NCBI RefSeq assembly: GCF_016863635.1
Contig: NZ_BOPG01000023.1
Coordinates: forward strand, 186,001-250,000
Length of the DNA stretch: 64,000 bases
DNA from: Virgisporangium aurantiacum
GTDB taxonomy: Bacteria > Actinomycetota > Actinomycetes > Mycobacteriales > Micromonosporaceae
Direction: 5' to 3'
Shown piece by piece: positions 1-10,272 of this stretch. The notes beneath the pieces were generated by a model, which was not told the origin of the DNA, searched no databases, and was given only the letters and a program-made list of their open reading frames with translations. The translations under genes were made by a program, and so were the position numbers. Numbering within the stretch: the first letter of the stretch is position 1; each line of letters begins with the position of its first letter.

Positions 1-2
1 AC

Positions 3-1010
3 ATCGGCCAGCCGATCGGCACGCCGCACTACATGGCCCCCGAACAGGTGCTGGGCGCTCTGAGCAGCCCGGCCAGCGACCTGTACGCGCTCGGCTGCAC
101 GCTTCACGAGATGCTGTGTGGCACGCCCGTGTTCTCCGGGTCGACCAGCTTCACCGTGATGAACAAGCAGGTCGGGGAGCTTCCGGCCCCGGTGCGATCG
201 ATCCGCGCCGACGTGCCGACCGAGTTGGACGAACTCGTCCTCTCGTTGCTGGAGAAGAAGCCGGAGGACCGGCCGGCGAGCGCCGACGCCGTCTACGACA
301 GACTGTTGCCGCTCGCTGTGAACCTGCAACCGCTGGCGGGCGCGCTCCGATCGCCAGACGCCGCCAGCCCTATGCGGATGTACGCCACCGTCGTGGGCCG
401 GGTCTTCATGGACGAGCCGCAGCCGGCGTTGTCCGTCGAGCCGGCAACTCCCGCCCCGGTGAGTGACGACGCGGACGTGGCAACGGCACGTGACGAGGCC
501 GAACGACTCTTCGAACAGGAGCGCTACAACCAGGCGGCCGACGTTCTCGCGGACGTCGTCGACCAGGCGGACCGCGCTGCTGACGACGATGCGGTCAGCC
601 TGCGACGCCAGTACGCCGACGCGCTGTTCGAGAGTGGGGACTACCACCGCGCCGGTCCGGCGTACCGGGAGTTGGGCAAAGGACTCGCCGAACGGCTCGG
701 GCCGCTCGCGGATGACGTTCTCTTCTGCCGCCTTCGGGAAGCGACCTGCCAAGCGCTGCTCGGTCAGACCACGAACGCGCTGAAGCAGCTTCAGTCGCTG
801 CTGGACGACGAACGTTCACGGTTCAGCGAGCACGACGCGCGCGTGCTCGACCTCCGCCGTCAGATCGGATTACTGCAACTCGGCGCCGGCCAGCGCAAGG
901 CCGCCGAGCAGACGCTGACGAGCCTTCTCGCCGACCTCCGGCGCCTGCACGGCCCGGAACACCCCTCGATCACCGCGACCGCCGACCTACTCGCCGGCCT
1001 CCGCCGGTGA
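3..1010 (+). CDS. Ser/Thr protein kinase, C-terminal part, with TPR-like tail (5' truncated)
   Basis: The first in-frame codons read IGQPIGTPHYMAPEQ, the end of the activation loop and subdomain VIII of a Hanks-type Ser/Thr kinase. The N-lobe and the HRD and DFG motifs therefore lie before the window. Subdomain IX (SDLYALGCTLHEML) and the subdomain XI arginine (PEDRPAS) follow. After the catalytic domain (about residue 110) comes a linker, then a helical region of about 180 residues with TPR-like repeats (AERLFEQERYNQAADVL, YADALFESGDYHRAGPAY). It is a probable cytosolic signalling kinase, since no membrane segment is visible in this part. Its stop TGA (1008-1010) is followed at once by the helicase gene, and an alternative GTG for that gene overlaps the stop, so the two are probably one operon. 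This suggests the kinase regulates, or is part of, the same system. The kinase call is firm; the target is unknown. Confidence 0.9.
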   Translation: MGQPIGTPHYMAPEQVLGALSSPASDLYALGCTLHEMLCGTPVFSGSTSFTVMNKQVGELPAPVRSIRADVPTELDELVLSLLEKKPEDRPASADAVYDRLLPLAVNLQPLAGALRSPDAASPMRMYATVVGRVFMDEPQPALSVEPATPAPVSDDADVATARDEAERLFEQERYNQAADVLADVVDQADRAADDDAVSLRRQYADALFESGDYHRAGPAYRELGKGLAERLGPLADDVLFCRLREATCQALLGQTTNALKQLQSLLDDERSRFSEHDARVLDLRRQIGLLQLGAGQRKAAEQTLTSLLADLRRLHGPEHPSITATADLLAGLRR

Positions 1011-1030
1011 CCTTGTTTGGGAGAACCCTC

Positions 1031-4000
1031 ATGGACCAGCCCATCGAGCACATCTCCATCCGCGTGCCGTGGCACGACGCCGGTTGGAACGGGACGGTGT
1101 GCCGCGATCCCGGCGGCAACGGCACCTGCGTCCTGCTCAAGAATATCGGTACCCGTCGCGATGACAGCCGCGAACAGCGTCTTGCCGGACGGGCGATCAG
1201 CGACCTGTCGTTGACCGAGGCTCCGCCATGCGTGGGCGAGCGCGCGACGTTCATGTCACCGCACCCGATTGCGTTCGAGCGCACCCATCCGTTTGTTGAG
1301 AAGTCCGACGCCTTCTCGATGTTCGAGTCAACGCCGCAACCGTTGCCGCCCTACTCGGCCCAGGCCGTTCCGTTTCGGTGGATGAACCGCGACGACGTCA
1401 AGGACATCAGCAAGGAACGCCGGGTCGGCCTGCAGACGGAACTGGAGGACGAGGTCGACGGGATCACCGGTTGGACGGACTCGAACTGGGTGATGCACGG
1501 TGACAACCAGCGGGCACTTCTCGAGGCGTTCTTCGAGACGGTACGGCCGAATGCGAGCCTCGTGTTCTTCTACGCCAAGCACAGCCCGCTCAGCGACGAC
1601 CCCCGCCGGCTCCTGATAGGCGCCGCGATGGTGTCCGGCTTCGCGCCGACGGGCAGGTACCGCAGCCGGGGCGGCGAACGGTTCCCCGCAGAGATGTGGG
1701 AGACCACCGTCGAGCACTCGCTACGGCCCGACCAGAAGCACGGATTCCTCCTGCCGTACCAGGCGCTGCTGGAGGCGAAGGACGCCGGCGAGGACATCGA
1801 CGACGCGCTCGCCTACGCACCCGAGTCCGGCTGGACCGCCTTCTCGTACGTCACCGAGCACGTAAGCCACGACCTCGCGATCGACGCGCTCCTGACCCTG
1901 GCCGCCGCCGGTCGGCAGGCGAAACGGATCCTTGGCACCGCCACCGGCCCGCTCGGCTTCGAGTGGCTGGAGACCCAGCTCAACCGCCTCTGGAAGCTGC
2001 GCGGGCCATGCCCCGGTCTCGGCAGTGCGTTGGCGGCGTTCGGCGTCACGCAGTCGGTGACCTTCGCGCACGTGGTGGGAGCCGCGGCGGGTAAGGGCGC
2101 CGACCCGTGGCCAGTCATCGACCGTGCGATGGCCGATCCGGCCACATTGAGCCTGACCGCCGGCTCGCACCTGACGCCCAGCGTGCGCGACAAGTGGCGG
2201 GCGCTCCGGCCTGAACGGCGCGAACTGCTGATCCTGCTCAGCCGGTTCGCGCTGACCTCCGACCAGGCCGAGCGGTTCTTCGTCACCGAGGAGCGCGACC
2301 CCGCGCTCACCGACGCCGACATCCTCGCCAACCCGTACCGGCTGTTCGAAGTCGACCGGGTACGGCCGGACGCCGTCGAGTTCACCATCATCGATCGTGG
2401 CTGCTTCCCCGACGCCGACGTCGCGGCGGCGCACCCAATGCCACATCCCAGCGCGATGAGCGACGCCCTCGACGCCCGGCGGGTACGCGCCCTGCTCATC
2501 GACGAGCTGAACCGGGCGACGGCGGCAGGCCACACCCTGCAGGCGCAGGCAACCCTCGTCACCGCGATCCGCGGGCGAGAACTGAGCCAGCCCTGTCCGG
2601 TGGACGCCGATCTGCTCGACGCGCACAAGCTCTCGGCCGACATGCTGCCCGAGGACGGACCGCTGGTCGGAACCACTCTCGGCAACGGCGCGCCGGCCCT
2701 GCAACTGGCGGAGCTGTCCAGCGTTGGAAAGGTGATCCGCCATCAGATCGAACGCCGGCTGAAGGCGAGGCCGATCGTCGGCACCCCCGACTTCGCGGCG
2801 ATGCTCGACGCGGTTCTCGGCTCATTGCCGACCGAACCCGACGAACTGGCCGTCGAACAGCTCGCCCGGCGGGAGAAGGTGGCCGCGCTGGAGACGCTGT
2901 ACGCGTCTCCGATCAGCGTCCTCGTCGGATCGGCCGGCACCGGCAAGACCACCCTGCTGAACGTGCTGCGGCACACGCCATCGGTGGATGCCGGCGGGGT
3001 GCTGCTGCTCGCGCCGACCGGCAAGGCGCGTGTCCAGCTCGCGGAACGGGTGGAGGCCGAGGCGTCGACCCTCGCGCAGTTCCTCGTCGCGACCGAACGG
3101 TACGACTGGAGGACCGAGCGGTACGTCGTTACCGGCGACGCGCAGACACGGGTCAAGGACCGCAAAACCGTTGTGGTCGACGAGGCCTCCATGCTCACCG
3201 AGGAGCAACTCGCCGCTCTGCTGGACGCCGTCACCGGTATGCAGCGGCTCATCCTGGTCGGTGACCCACGACAGCTCCCGCCGATCGGCGCCGGACGGCC
3301 GTTCGTCGACATCGTGCGCCGGATCGCACCCGACGACATCGCCACCCGGTCGCCGCGGTGCGCTCCCGGCTACGCCGAACTCACGATCCCCCGCCGGCAG
3401 GCCGGGCAGGAACGCGACGACCTCGTGCTGGCGAGCTGGTTCGCCGGCGGTGCGCTCTCGCCGGACGCCGACCTGGTCTGGGACCGGCTGCGACGCGGCG
3501 AGACGACCGACACCGTACGCGCGGTCTCGTACCGACGCGCGGACCTCGTGCCGACGATGCTGCGTGTCCTGCGGGAGGAGGTGCCGGAGCTTCGCGATGT
3601 GCCGGATGACGATTTGGCGCACGCGTTCGGCCGTAGCTACGGCGGAGTGGTGTCACCGAAGGGCAACATGTACTTCCCCGGCGGAGCAGCGGCCAAGGTC
3701 GACGGCTGGCAGATCCTGTCTCCAGTTCGCGGCCGTGCGTGGGGCACGGTAGAGATCAACCGGATCCTGAAGGACAGGTTCGGTACCCGCGCACTCGATC
3801 AGGCGGTCGGCCGGCGTCGTTATCACGCCAAGCCAATCGGCCCCGAGCGGATCGTGGTCGGCGACAAGGTCATCAACATCCGCAACCACAAGTTCAAGGA
3901 GAAGCGGATCTATCCTCGCGATGCCGAGCGGTTCGTCGCCAACGGCGAGCTTGGCGTGGTCGTCGGCCAGAGCCGGTCGGGACCGGTGAAATGGACGCCC

Positions 4001-4726
4001 AACAAGACCGAGATCGAGTTCAACGGCCGAGCGAAGGTCAAGTACGACTACTACGACTGGTCCGACAACGACCGGGCACCGATGCTCGAACTCGCCTGGG
4101 CGATTACCATCCACAAGGCACAGGGCAGCGAGTTCGGGGTCACCTTCGTTGTGCTGCCGACCGAAGGCGGACAGCCGAGCCGCGAACTGCTCTACACCGC
4201 GCTGACCCGCCAGCGGACCAAGGTGGTGCTGCTGCATGAGGGCAGCCTCGACGAGGTGCTCAAGTACGGCTCGCCGATGTTTTCCGACACCGCCACCCGG
4301 CTTACGAACCTGTTCACGGCCGCCGACCCGATCGTGGCCGGGGACCGTGTCGTCGATCGGGCGCTGGTTCACCGCACCTCCCGCGGTGAACTCGTCCGCA
4401 GCAAGAACGAACTGCTCATCGCCAACCTGCTGCACGAACTCGACGTCAGCTACGAGTACGAGCAGCCGTTCACCGGTGCCGACGGCCGCACCGTCAAGCC
4501 CGACTTCACCATCCTCACCGACCTCGGCGAGACCCTGCTGTGGGAGCACCTCGGGATGCTGACCGACCCGCGGTACGCCGCGAAGTGGCAACGGAAGCTG
4601 CGGTGGTACGCCGACAACGGTGTGCTGCCGTTCGAGGAGGGTGGCACGCTCCTCGTCACCGATGACACCCACGGCGTCGACTACCCGGCATGGCGTGAGC
4701 TGGCGAATAAGGCGATCGGACTGTAG
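1031..4726 (+). CDS. RecD-like superfamily 1 helicase with C-terminal nuclease-like domain
   Basis: A large protein of 1231 aa from the ATG at 1031. That start is preferred because GGGAGA (1019-1024) sits 6 bases ahead; a GTG at 1007 overlapping the kinase stop is in frame and would add 8 residues. The N-terminal ~600 residues are unassigned. The helicase core has Walker A (GSAGTGKTTLL, ~633), Walker B/motif II (VVVDEASM, ~715), motif III (VGDPRQLPPIGAGRP) and the UvrD_C_2-type motif AITIHKAQGSEF followed by LLYTALTRQR. The last ~110 residues contain KNELLIANLLHEL, KPDFTIL and LLWEHLGML, a PD-(D/E)XK-like pattern that would make it a helicase-nuclease (inference). It lies 2 bases from the downstream UvrD-like gene. 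A role in phage defence or DNA repair with the kinase is likely but unproven. Confidence 0.85.
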   Translation: MDQPIEHISIRVPWHDAGWNGTVCRDPGGNGTCVLLKNIGTRRDDSREQRLAGRAISDLSLTEAPPCVGERATFMSPHPIAFERTHPFVEKSDAFSMFESTPQPLPPYSAQAVPFRWMNRDDVKDISKERRVGLQTELEDEVDGITGWTDSNWVMHGDNQRALLEAFFETVRPNASLVFFYAKHSPLSDDPRRLLIGAAMVSGFAPTGRYRSRGGERFPAEMWETTVEHSLRPDQKHGFLLPYQALLEAKDAGEDIDDALAYAPESGWTAFSYVTEHVSHDLAIDALLTLAAAGRQAKRILGTATGPLGFEWLETQLNRLWKLRGPCPGLGSALAAFGVTQSVTFAHVVGAAAGKGADPWPVIDRAMADPATLSLTAGSHLTPSVRDKWRALRPERRELLILLSRFALTSDQAERFFVTEERDPALTDADILANPYRLFEVDRVRPDAVEFTIIDRGCFPDADVAAAHPMPHPSAMSDALDARRVRALLIDELNRATAAGHTLQAQATLVTAIRGRELSQPCPVDADLLDAHKLSADMLPEDGPLVGTTLGNGAPALQLAELSSVGKVIRHQIERRLKARPIVGTPDFAAMLDAVLGSLPTEPDELAVEQLARREKVAALETLYASPISVLVGSAGTGKTTLLNVLRHTPSVDAGGVLLLAPTGKARVQLAERVEAEASTLAQFLVATERYDWRTERYVVTGDAQTRVKDRKTVVVDEASMLTEEQLAALLDAVTGMQRLILVGDPRQLPPIGAGRPFVDIVRRIAPDDIATRSPRCAPGYAELTIPRRQAGQERDDLVLASWFAGGALSPDADLVWDRLRRGETTDTVRAVSYRRADLVPTMLRVLREEVPELRDVPDDDLAHAFGRSYGGVVSPKGNMYFPGGAAAKVDGWQILSPVRGRAWGTVEINRILKDRFGTRALDQAVGRRRYHAKPIGPERIVVGDKVINIRNHKFKEKRIYPRDAERFVANGELGVVVGQSRSGPVKWTPNKTEIEFNGRAKVKYDYYDWSDNDRAPMLELAWAITIHKAQGSEFGVTFVVLPTEGGQPSRELLYTALTRQRTKVVLLHEGSLDEVLKYGSPMFSDTATRLTNLFTAADPIVAGDRVVDRALVHRTSRGELVRSKNELLIANLLHELDVSYEYEQPFTGADGRTVKPDFTILTDLGETLLWEHLGMLTDPRYAAKWQRKLRWYADNGVLPFEEGGTLLVTDDTHGVDYPAWRELANKAIGL

Positions 4727-4728
4727 TC

Positions 4729-6882
4729 ATGCCCCAACTCGCGCTTGCGAAGAGCTTCTGGGACGCCTTTGACACCCTCGAAAAGCAGGTCAAGTCCGGC
4801 GTCCGCAAGGCGATGGCGAAGTTCCAACAACTGACTATCGCGGAGCTCTACGCCGACAAGGGCCTGCATCTGGAGTCGGTGAACAACGCCCGCGACCCCC
4901 GGATGCGGACCATCCGCGTCAACGACTTCTGGCGCGGCGTCGTTCTCGCTCCCGACGATGGCAGCGACACGTTCCTGCTCGTGAACGTCGTGCCGCACGA
5001 CGACGCCTACACCTGGGCCGCGCGGCAGCTCTACACCGTCAACACGGCGACCCGTGGTCTGGAGGTGCGTAACGTCGTCGCGATCGAACAACTGACTCCG
5101 GCGCTGGAGCAGGCCGCGGCGGAGGCGCCGACCCTCCTGTTCGCGCGCCACTCCGACACTGCGCTCCGGAACCTGGGCATCGACGACCAGGTGCTCAGGG
5201 CGGTCCGCACGATCTTGGACAAACAGCAACTGCACGCATTCGGCGTACTTCTGCCGGAGGACCAGTTCGAGGTGCTGCAGTACTTGGCTGAGGGCTTCAG
5301 CCCTGACGAGGTGTACCGCGACGTGGTCGCCGAACGGCGTCCGGCGGAACCGGCCTCGGGCGACTCGTTGGCGACGGCCATTGCCAACACCACCAGCCGG
5401 ATCAAGCTCGTCACCAGCCATGACGAACTCGCCGACATCCTCGACAAGCCGTTCGCCGCCTGGCGGGTCTACCTCCACCCGTCACAGCGCCGCGTCGCCT
5501 ACCGGCCTTCCTACAACGGCCCGGCGCAGGTCACCGGCGGTCCGGGTACAGGGAAGACCGTCGTCGCGCTGCACCGGGTCAAGCACCTATTGACGCGGTC
5601 GCCCCAAACCCGCGTGCTGCTCACCACCTTCACCAACGCGCTGTCCGCCACGCTCCGCGAGAACCTTGCCCTGCTGCTCGACGACGAGACCCAACTGTCG
5701 AGGGTGGACGCCACGACCGTCAACGCCTTCGCGCACAAGGTGGTACGAGACGTTGCAGGACGTGCGCCGACCACCGTCGGCGACGCCGACGAGAGGCAGG
5801 CGTGGCGCCGCGTCATTCGCCGGCTGGACCTGCCGTGGACCGAACAGTTCCTGGCTCAAGAGTTCCGCCACGTCGTACTGGCGCAGGACGTGCGCAGTGC
5901 AGAGCAGTACGCATCCGTCAGCCGACGCGGTCGCGGTTCGACGCTCCGGCCCGCGCAGCGCGAGCAGGTATGGCGAGCGGTGTCGGCGTTCGCGTCGGAC
6001 ATGCGCGCGTCGGGCCGGGCGACGCAGCTTCAGATGTGCGCCAAGGCGGCCGACCTGCTCCGGACCGCCGACCTGAGCGAGCACGGTTACGACCACGTCG
6101 TGGTCGACGAGGCGCAAGACCTGCATCCGGCCCAGTGGCGCGTCCTGCGCGCGGCCGTGGCGAAGGGTCCGGACGACCTGTTCATCACCGGAGACCCGCA
6201 CCAGCGGATCTACGACTCCCGCGTGTCGATGACCGCCCTGGGCATACCGGTGACCGGGCGGACGAGCCGACTACGGGTCAACTACCGCAGTACGGCGGAG
6301 ATCCTCACCTGGGCCATCGGGCTGCTCGATGCCACACCCGTGGAGGACCTGACCGGCGACGGCAGCGATGACCTGGCCGGCTACTTATCGCTGCTACATG
6401 GCACACGGCCATCCGCGACCGGATATCCGGCGCAGCAGAACGAGGTTGCCGCACTGGTCAAACAGGTCGAGAGCTGGTTGGGCAGCGGCGTGCCGGCGAG
6501 CGAGGTTGCCGTGTGCGCTCGGTTCAACGTGCTGCTCGACAAGATCAACGGCGCGCTTTCCGACGCTGGTGTGCCTACCGTCCGGCTGAAGGACAACCCG
6601 GGAGCGGACCACGACGGGGTACGGCTCGGAACGATGCACGCGATGAAAGGGCTGGAGTTCCGGTGCGTGGCGGTGGTGGGGATGACGGCGTCGGCGGTGC
6701 CGTTCGCAAGAGAGGTGACGCCGGCCGACGTCGACCGGATCCAGCACGACAGTGATCTGCTTCGCGAACGGTGCCTGCTGTTCGTCGCCTGCACGCGGGC
6801 GAGGGAAGCGTTGTGGGTGTCGTGGGGTGGAACCGCAAGTCCGTTCCTGACCCATTTCTCGGACCGATCCGCGTTGTCGTAG
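4729..6882 (+). CDS. UvrD/Rep-like helicase with N-terminal RelE/ParE-like domain
   Basis: A protein of 717 aa starting 2 bases after the previous stop, so it is translated in the same operon. Residues ~1-110 (RMRTIRVNDFWRGVVL, LLVNVVPHDDAYTWA) resemble the RelE/ParE toxin fold found in front of some UvrD helicases. Whether any ribonuclease or gyrase-toxin activity remains cannot be told. The SF1 core follows: Walker A GGPGTGKT at ~270, motif II VVVDEAQDLHP at ~457, motif III TGDPHQRIYDSR, motif IV LRVNYRST, motif V GTMHAMKGLEF and motif VI VACTRAREAL at ~688. All ATPase motifs are intact. It probably unwinds or translocates on DNA (or RNA) as part of the kinase-helicase operon. Confidence 0.88.
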   Translation: MPQLALAKSFWDAFDTLEKQVKSGVRKAMAKFQQLTIAELYADKGLHLESVNNARDPRMRTIRVNDFWRGVVLAPDDGSDTFLLVNVVPHDDAYTWAARQLYTVNTATRGLEVRNVVAIEQLTPALEQAAAEAPTLLFARHSDTALRNLGIDDQVLRAVRTILDKQQLHAFGVLLPEDQFEVLQYLAEGFSPDEVYRDVVAERRPAEPASGDSLATAIANTTSRIKLVTSHDELADILDKPFAAWRVYLHPSQRRVAYRPSYNGPAQVTGGPGTGKTVVALHRVKHLLTRSPQTRVLLTTFTNALSATLRENLALLLDDETQLSRVDATTVNAFAHKVVRDVAGRAPTTVGDADERQAWRRVIRRLDLPWTEQFLAQEFRHVVLAQDVRSAEQYASVSRRGRGSTLRPAQREQVWRAVSAFASDMRASGRATQLQMCAKAADLLRTADLSEHGYDHVVVDEAQDLHPAQWRVLRAAVAKGPDDLFITGDPHQRIYDSRVSMTALGIPVTGRTSRLRVNYRSTAEILTWAIGLLDATPVEDLTGDGSDDLAGYLSLLHGTRPSATGYPAQQNEVAALVKQVESWLGSGVPASEVAVCARFNVLLDKINGALSDAGVPTVRLKDNPGADHDGVRLGTMHAMKGLEFRCVAVVGMTASAVPFAREVTPADVDRIQHDSDLLRERCLLFVACTRAREALWVSWGGTASPFLTHFSDRSALS

Positions 6883-7127
6883 CGACCCTGACGGCGTCGG
6901 TTCGCCGACGATTGTCAGCGCGGGCGAACGGCGGCGTCGTTACTCCGCCGATGTCTACGCCGACCGACAGACATTGAACTGGGCACCTGGATCTATGTTC
7001 AGGCACCGGCGGAAGTGGAGGAAACTCCTCAGGGGACTCCCCAGCTGGCGATGCGAGTGGAAGGATCGGCATCTAGATTACTGCGGAGCGAGTCTGAGGG
7101 ATCGCACTGCGTGATTGAGGGGGTCGA

Positions 7128-10100
7128 ATGTCGACCGATGTCTTACAGGTCAACACACTCGTTGAGGTACGTGGGCACCGCTGGGTAGTTAGCAATCTTG
7201 ACCGATCCGGCGATGGGTCAAGTACGGTCGTGACCCTGCAGAGCGTTGAAGATGGTCGGTACGGCGAGACCCTCGACGTGGTCTGGGAGATCGAGCCTGG
7301 CAGGCGGATCCTTCCGGTCGGGTCGTTGCCCACCCTGGCTGCCGATCAGTTCGATCCGCCGCAGCGGCTCGCCGCCTTCCTGGACGCGGTGCGCTGGTCG
7401 GCGGTCACCTCGGCCGACACGACCCTCCTACAGGCGCCGTTCCGATCCGGCGTCGCTATCGAGGACTACCAACTCGAGCCGGTCGCCCGAGCGGTGGAAG
7501 CTCCGGCCGTCAACCTGCTGCTCGCGGATGACGTCGGCCTTGGCAAGACGATCGAGGCAGGGCTCGTCGCTCAGGAGCTTCTGCTGCGCCACCGCGTCCG
7601 CCGCGTCATGATCGTTTGTCCGGCTGGGCTGACCGTAAAGTGGCGCGACGAGATGGCCGAGAAGTTCGGCCTGGACTTCGTGATCGTCGACAGCTCCCGT
7701 TGCGTCACGCTCCGACGCACCCACGGGTCGGCCGCCAATCCATTCCGCACGTACCCCTTGACGATCCTCAGTCTGCCGTGGTTGCGTGGTCCTCGCGCCC
7801 AGCGGCTGTTGGACGAAGTGCTGCCCTCGGACGGCCCCTCCGAGACACCCACATTCGACCTGCTCATTCTCGACGAGGCGCACCACGTCGCTCCGGCCGC
7901 GCCGAAACAGGAGTACGCAGTCGATTCGCAACAGACCAAATTGATGCGAAGGCTAGCGCCTCATTTCGGGCACCGGCTGTTCTTGTCCGCGACTCCCCAT
8001 AACGGCTATCAGAGCTCGTACACCGCACTGCTGGAACTCATCGATCCGCTGCGGTTTGCGCGAGGGGTACCACCAGATGAGCCGGCGTTACAGGACACCG
8101 TGGTACGTCGGCTCAAGCGCGATATCGTGAACGCCGACGGCACTCGCCGTTTCGTTGAGCGACGCACCCAGGAACTCGCCGTCGAGTATCCCGAGGATGA
8201 ACGCAACGTTCACGCCATGCTCAATGAATTCACGGCGCTGCGACGCAAGCGACTGAAAGCGCAGCGTGGTCAGCGCGCTGCCGACCTGGTGACCCTGCTA
8301 CTCAAGAAGCGGTTGTTTTCCTCCCCGGCGGCATTCGCGCACACCGTCGCTGTATACACAGAAACGCTTCGTACCAAGGTCGGCTCGGCGACAACCGTGC
8401 CGGCGAGGTTCGACGAGGACGAGTGGTACGACGATTTCATCGAAGAGGTCGGTACCCTCGATGACGAGGAGCTCGCTGAGACAGAGGACAGCGCGCTGAG
8501 CATCTCCGGCCGACTCACCCCGGAGCCGGTTGAGGACGAGCTGGCGCTGCTTCGTCAGATGGACAACTGGGCGCGAGCGCACGAAGGCCGCCCCGACGCC
8601 AAAGCGGAGAAGCTCGTCCAGTTTCTCGTTGCAGTGTGTCGACCCGACGGCAAGCTCTGGACCAATGAGCGCGTGGCTATTTTCACCGAGTACCGCGACA
8701 CCCAGATTTGGCTTGAGCAGCTACTGCGCAGTCGAGGGCTCGGCGAAGAACGGCTGGCGCTGCTGTATGGCGGGATGGACGGCGACGAGAGGGAGCTGCT
8801 GCGGCTGGCGTTTCAGGCCGACCCGGTCGAGCATCCGGTGCGCATCCTGCTAGCAACCGACGCCGCCAGCGAAGGCATCGACTTGCAGAACCACTGCCAT
8901 CGGCTGGTCAACTATGAGATCCCGTTCAATCCGAACAAGCTCGAACAGCGAATCGGCCGGATCGACCGGTACGGCCAGAGGAACCCGCCGGAGATCTTCC
9001 ACTTCGTCGGCGTGGGGTGGGAGAAGGCCAGCAATTCCTTCGAGGCCGACCTGGAGTTTCTTTCTCGGGTGGCCCGCAAGGTAGCCGATATGGAGGCCGA
9101 TCTCGGCAGAGTGAACGCGGTCCTCGCCGAAGCCGTCCAACAGCGGATGCTCGGCCGGCTCGACTCATCCTTCGACGTCTTCGGCGCTCGTTCCAAGGCG
9201 ACGAAACGTCGCTCCGAGCGAGGCGGCGTGGCAGCTAAACGCAATGTACGCGAGCAGGTCGATCGGCTGCACCAGACGATCGACAGCACGGTGAGAAGCC
9301 TCGACATCACCCCAGCCAATGTGCAGCGAGTGGTCAGTACCGCTCTCGATCTTGCGCGCCAGCAGCCACTGCGGCCGTACCTGGACGACAAACACCTGAG
9401 CGAAGGGCTGTACGAGGTGCCGCCGCTCACCGGTGCCTGGGGGCGCACGGTCGACGGGCTCATCGACAAGCTCACCGGGGAGCAGCGCCCGATCACCTTC
9501 GACTCGGAAGCTGTGAAGGGACGTGACGACGTCGTCCTGGCGCACCTCAACCACCCACTCGTCGCCATGTCGACTCGGCTGCTGCGAGCAGCCGTCTGGA
9601 GCAGTGAACCAGGATTGCACCGCGTGGCCGCCGTCGTCAGCGATCATGCCAGCCTCCGTGGGCCGATGATCGCGGCATTCGCTCGCTACGTCCTTGTTGG
9701 AGCTGACGGCATCCGCCTTCACGAGGAGGTGCTCTCTGCCGGTGGCTGGATGCGCGCCGACGGACGATTCGCCCGAGTGGAGAGCCTCGGTGCTCTAGGG
9801 GAGATCCTGAGCGCTGTCCTGACTGACGGCACGCCGGCCAGTCTGCGATTGCAGGACCGATTCGTTCAGGCCTGGCCACGTCTGCGGAACGGGCTGCTCA
9901 ACGCGCTGGAGAATCGCGCAAAGGACCGCGGGTCTAGCCTCGACGTCCGGCTGGAGAAACGACGTGAAGACGAGCGCCAGCGCATCAAGGTCACCCTTGA
10001 CCGCTTTGGCGACAGCCTGCGCCGTCAGCTCGATGATGAACCCGAGTTGACGTTGCTGGACCTGCTGAAGGACCCACGCGAGCTGACGCAGGCACGCAAC

Positions 10101-10253
10101 GACCGCCGTTCCTGGGAGGAGCGGCTTGCCAGGTTGGAGTCCGACCGGCAACGCGAGCTGGGCCGGATTGACGCTCGGTATGCCAACCCCACAGCGCACC
10201 TTTTCCCCGTCGCGGTGATCTGTGTCGTACCTCAGCGAGAGGCTGTCCGATGA
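7128..10253 (+). CDS. DrmD-like SNF2-family helicase
   Basis: A protein of 1041 aa. The start is supported by GAGG (7117-7120) 7 bases upstream. After a short N-terminal domain (VNTLVEVRGHRWVVSNL) comes an SNF2/SF2 core: Walker A ADDVGLGKT at ~133, DEAH box LILDEAHHV at ~247, motif III LFLSATPHNGY, and the helicase C lobe with ATDAASEGIDLQNHCH and the motif VI region EQRIGRIDRYGQ. The domain order, length and N-terminus match the SNF2-like helicase DrmD of class 1 DISARM anti-phage systems (family knowledge). A C-terminal helical region with charged, coiled-coil-like stretches (RLEKRREDERQRIK) follows. A 245-bp gap separates it from the UvrD-like gene, so it may have its own promoter. It ends 19 bp from the convergent methyltransferase gene. 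DrmA, DrmB and DrmC are not in the window. Confidence 0.88.
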   Translation: MSTDVLQVNTLVEVRGHRWVVSNLDRSGDGSSTVVTLQSVEDGRYGETLDVVWEIEPGRRILPVGSLPTLAADQFDPPQRLAAFLDAVRWSAVTSADTTLLQAPFRSGVAIEDYQLEPVARAVEAPAVNLLLADDVGLGKTIEAGLVAQELLLRHRVRRVMIVCPAGLTVKWRDEMAEKFGLDFVIVDSSRCVTLRRTHGSAANPFRTYPLTILSLPWLRGPRAQRLLDEVLPSDGPSETPTFDLLILDEAHHVAPAAPKQEYAVDSQQTKLMRRLAPHFGHRLFLSATPHNGYQSSYTALLELIDPLRFARGVPPDEPALQDTVVRRLKRDIVNADGTRRFVERRTQELAVEYPEDERNVHAMLNEFTALRRKRLKAQRGQRAADLVTLLLKKRLFSSPAAFAHTVAVYTETLRTKVGSATTVPARFDEDEWYDDFIEEVGTLDDEELAETEDSALSISGRLTPEPVEDELALLRQMDNWARAHEGRPDAKAEKLVQFLVAVCRPDGKLWTNERVAIFTEYRDTQIWLEQLLRSRGLGEERLALLYGGMDGDERELLRLAFQADPVEHPVRILLATDAASEGIDLQNHCHRLVNYEIPFNPNKLEQRIGRIDRYGQRNPPEIFHFVGVGWEKASNSFEADLEFLSRVARKVADMEADLGRVNAVLAEAVQQRMLGRLDSSFDVFGARSKATKRRSERGGVAAKRNVREQVDRLHQTIDSTVRSLDITPANVQRVVSTALDLARQQPLRPYLDDKHLSEGLYEVPPLTGAWGRTVDGLIDKLTGEQRPITFDSEAVKGRDDVVLAHLNHPLVAMSTRLLRAAVWSSEPGLHRVAAVVSDHASLRGPMIAAFARYVLVGADGIRLHEEVLSAGGWMRADGRFARVESLGALGEILSAVLTDGTPASLRLQDRFVQAWPRLRNGLLNALENRAKDRGSSLDVRLEKRREDERQRIKVTLDRFGDSLRRQLDDEPELTLLDLLKDPRELTQARNDRRSWEERLARLESDRQRELGRIDARYANPTAHLFPVAVICVVPQREAVR

Positions 10254-10272
10254 CCACCAGACAGGTGGCCGT

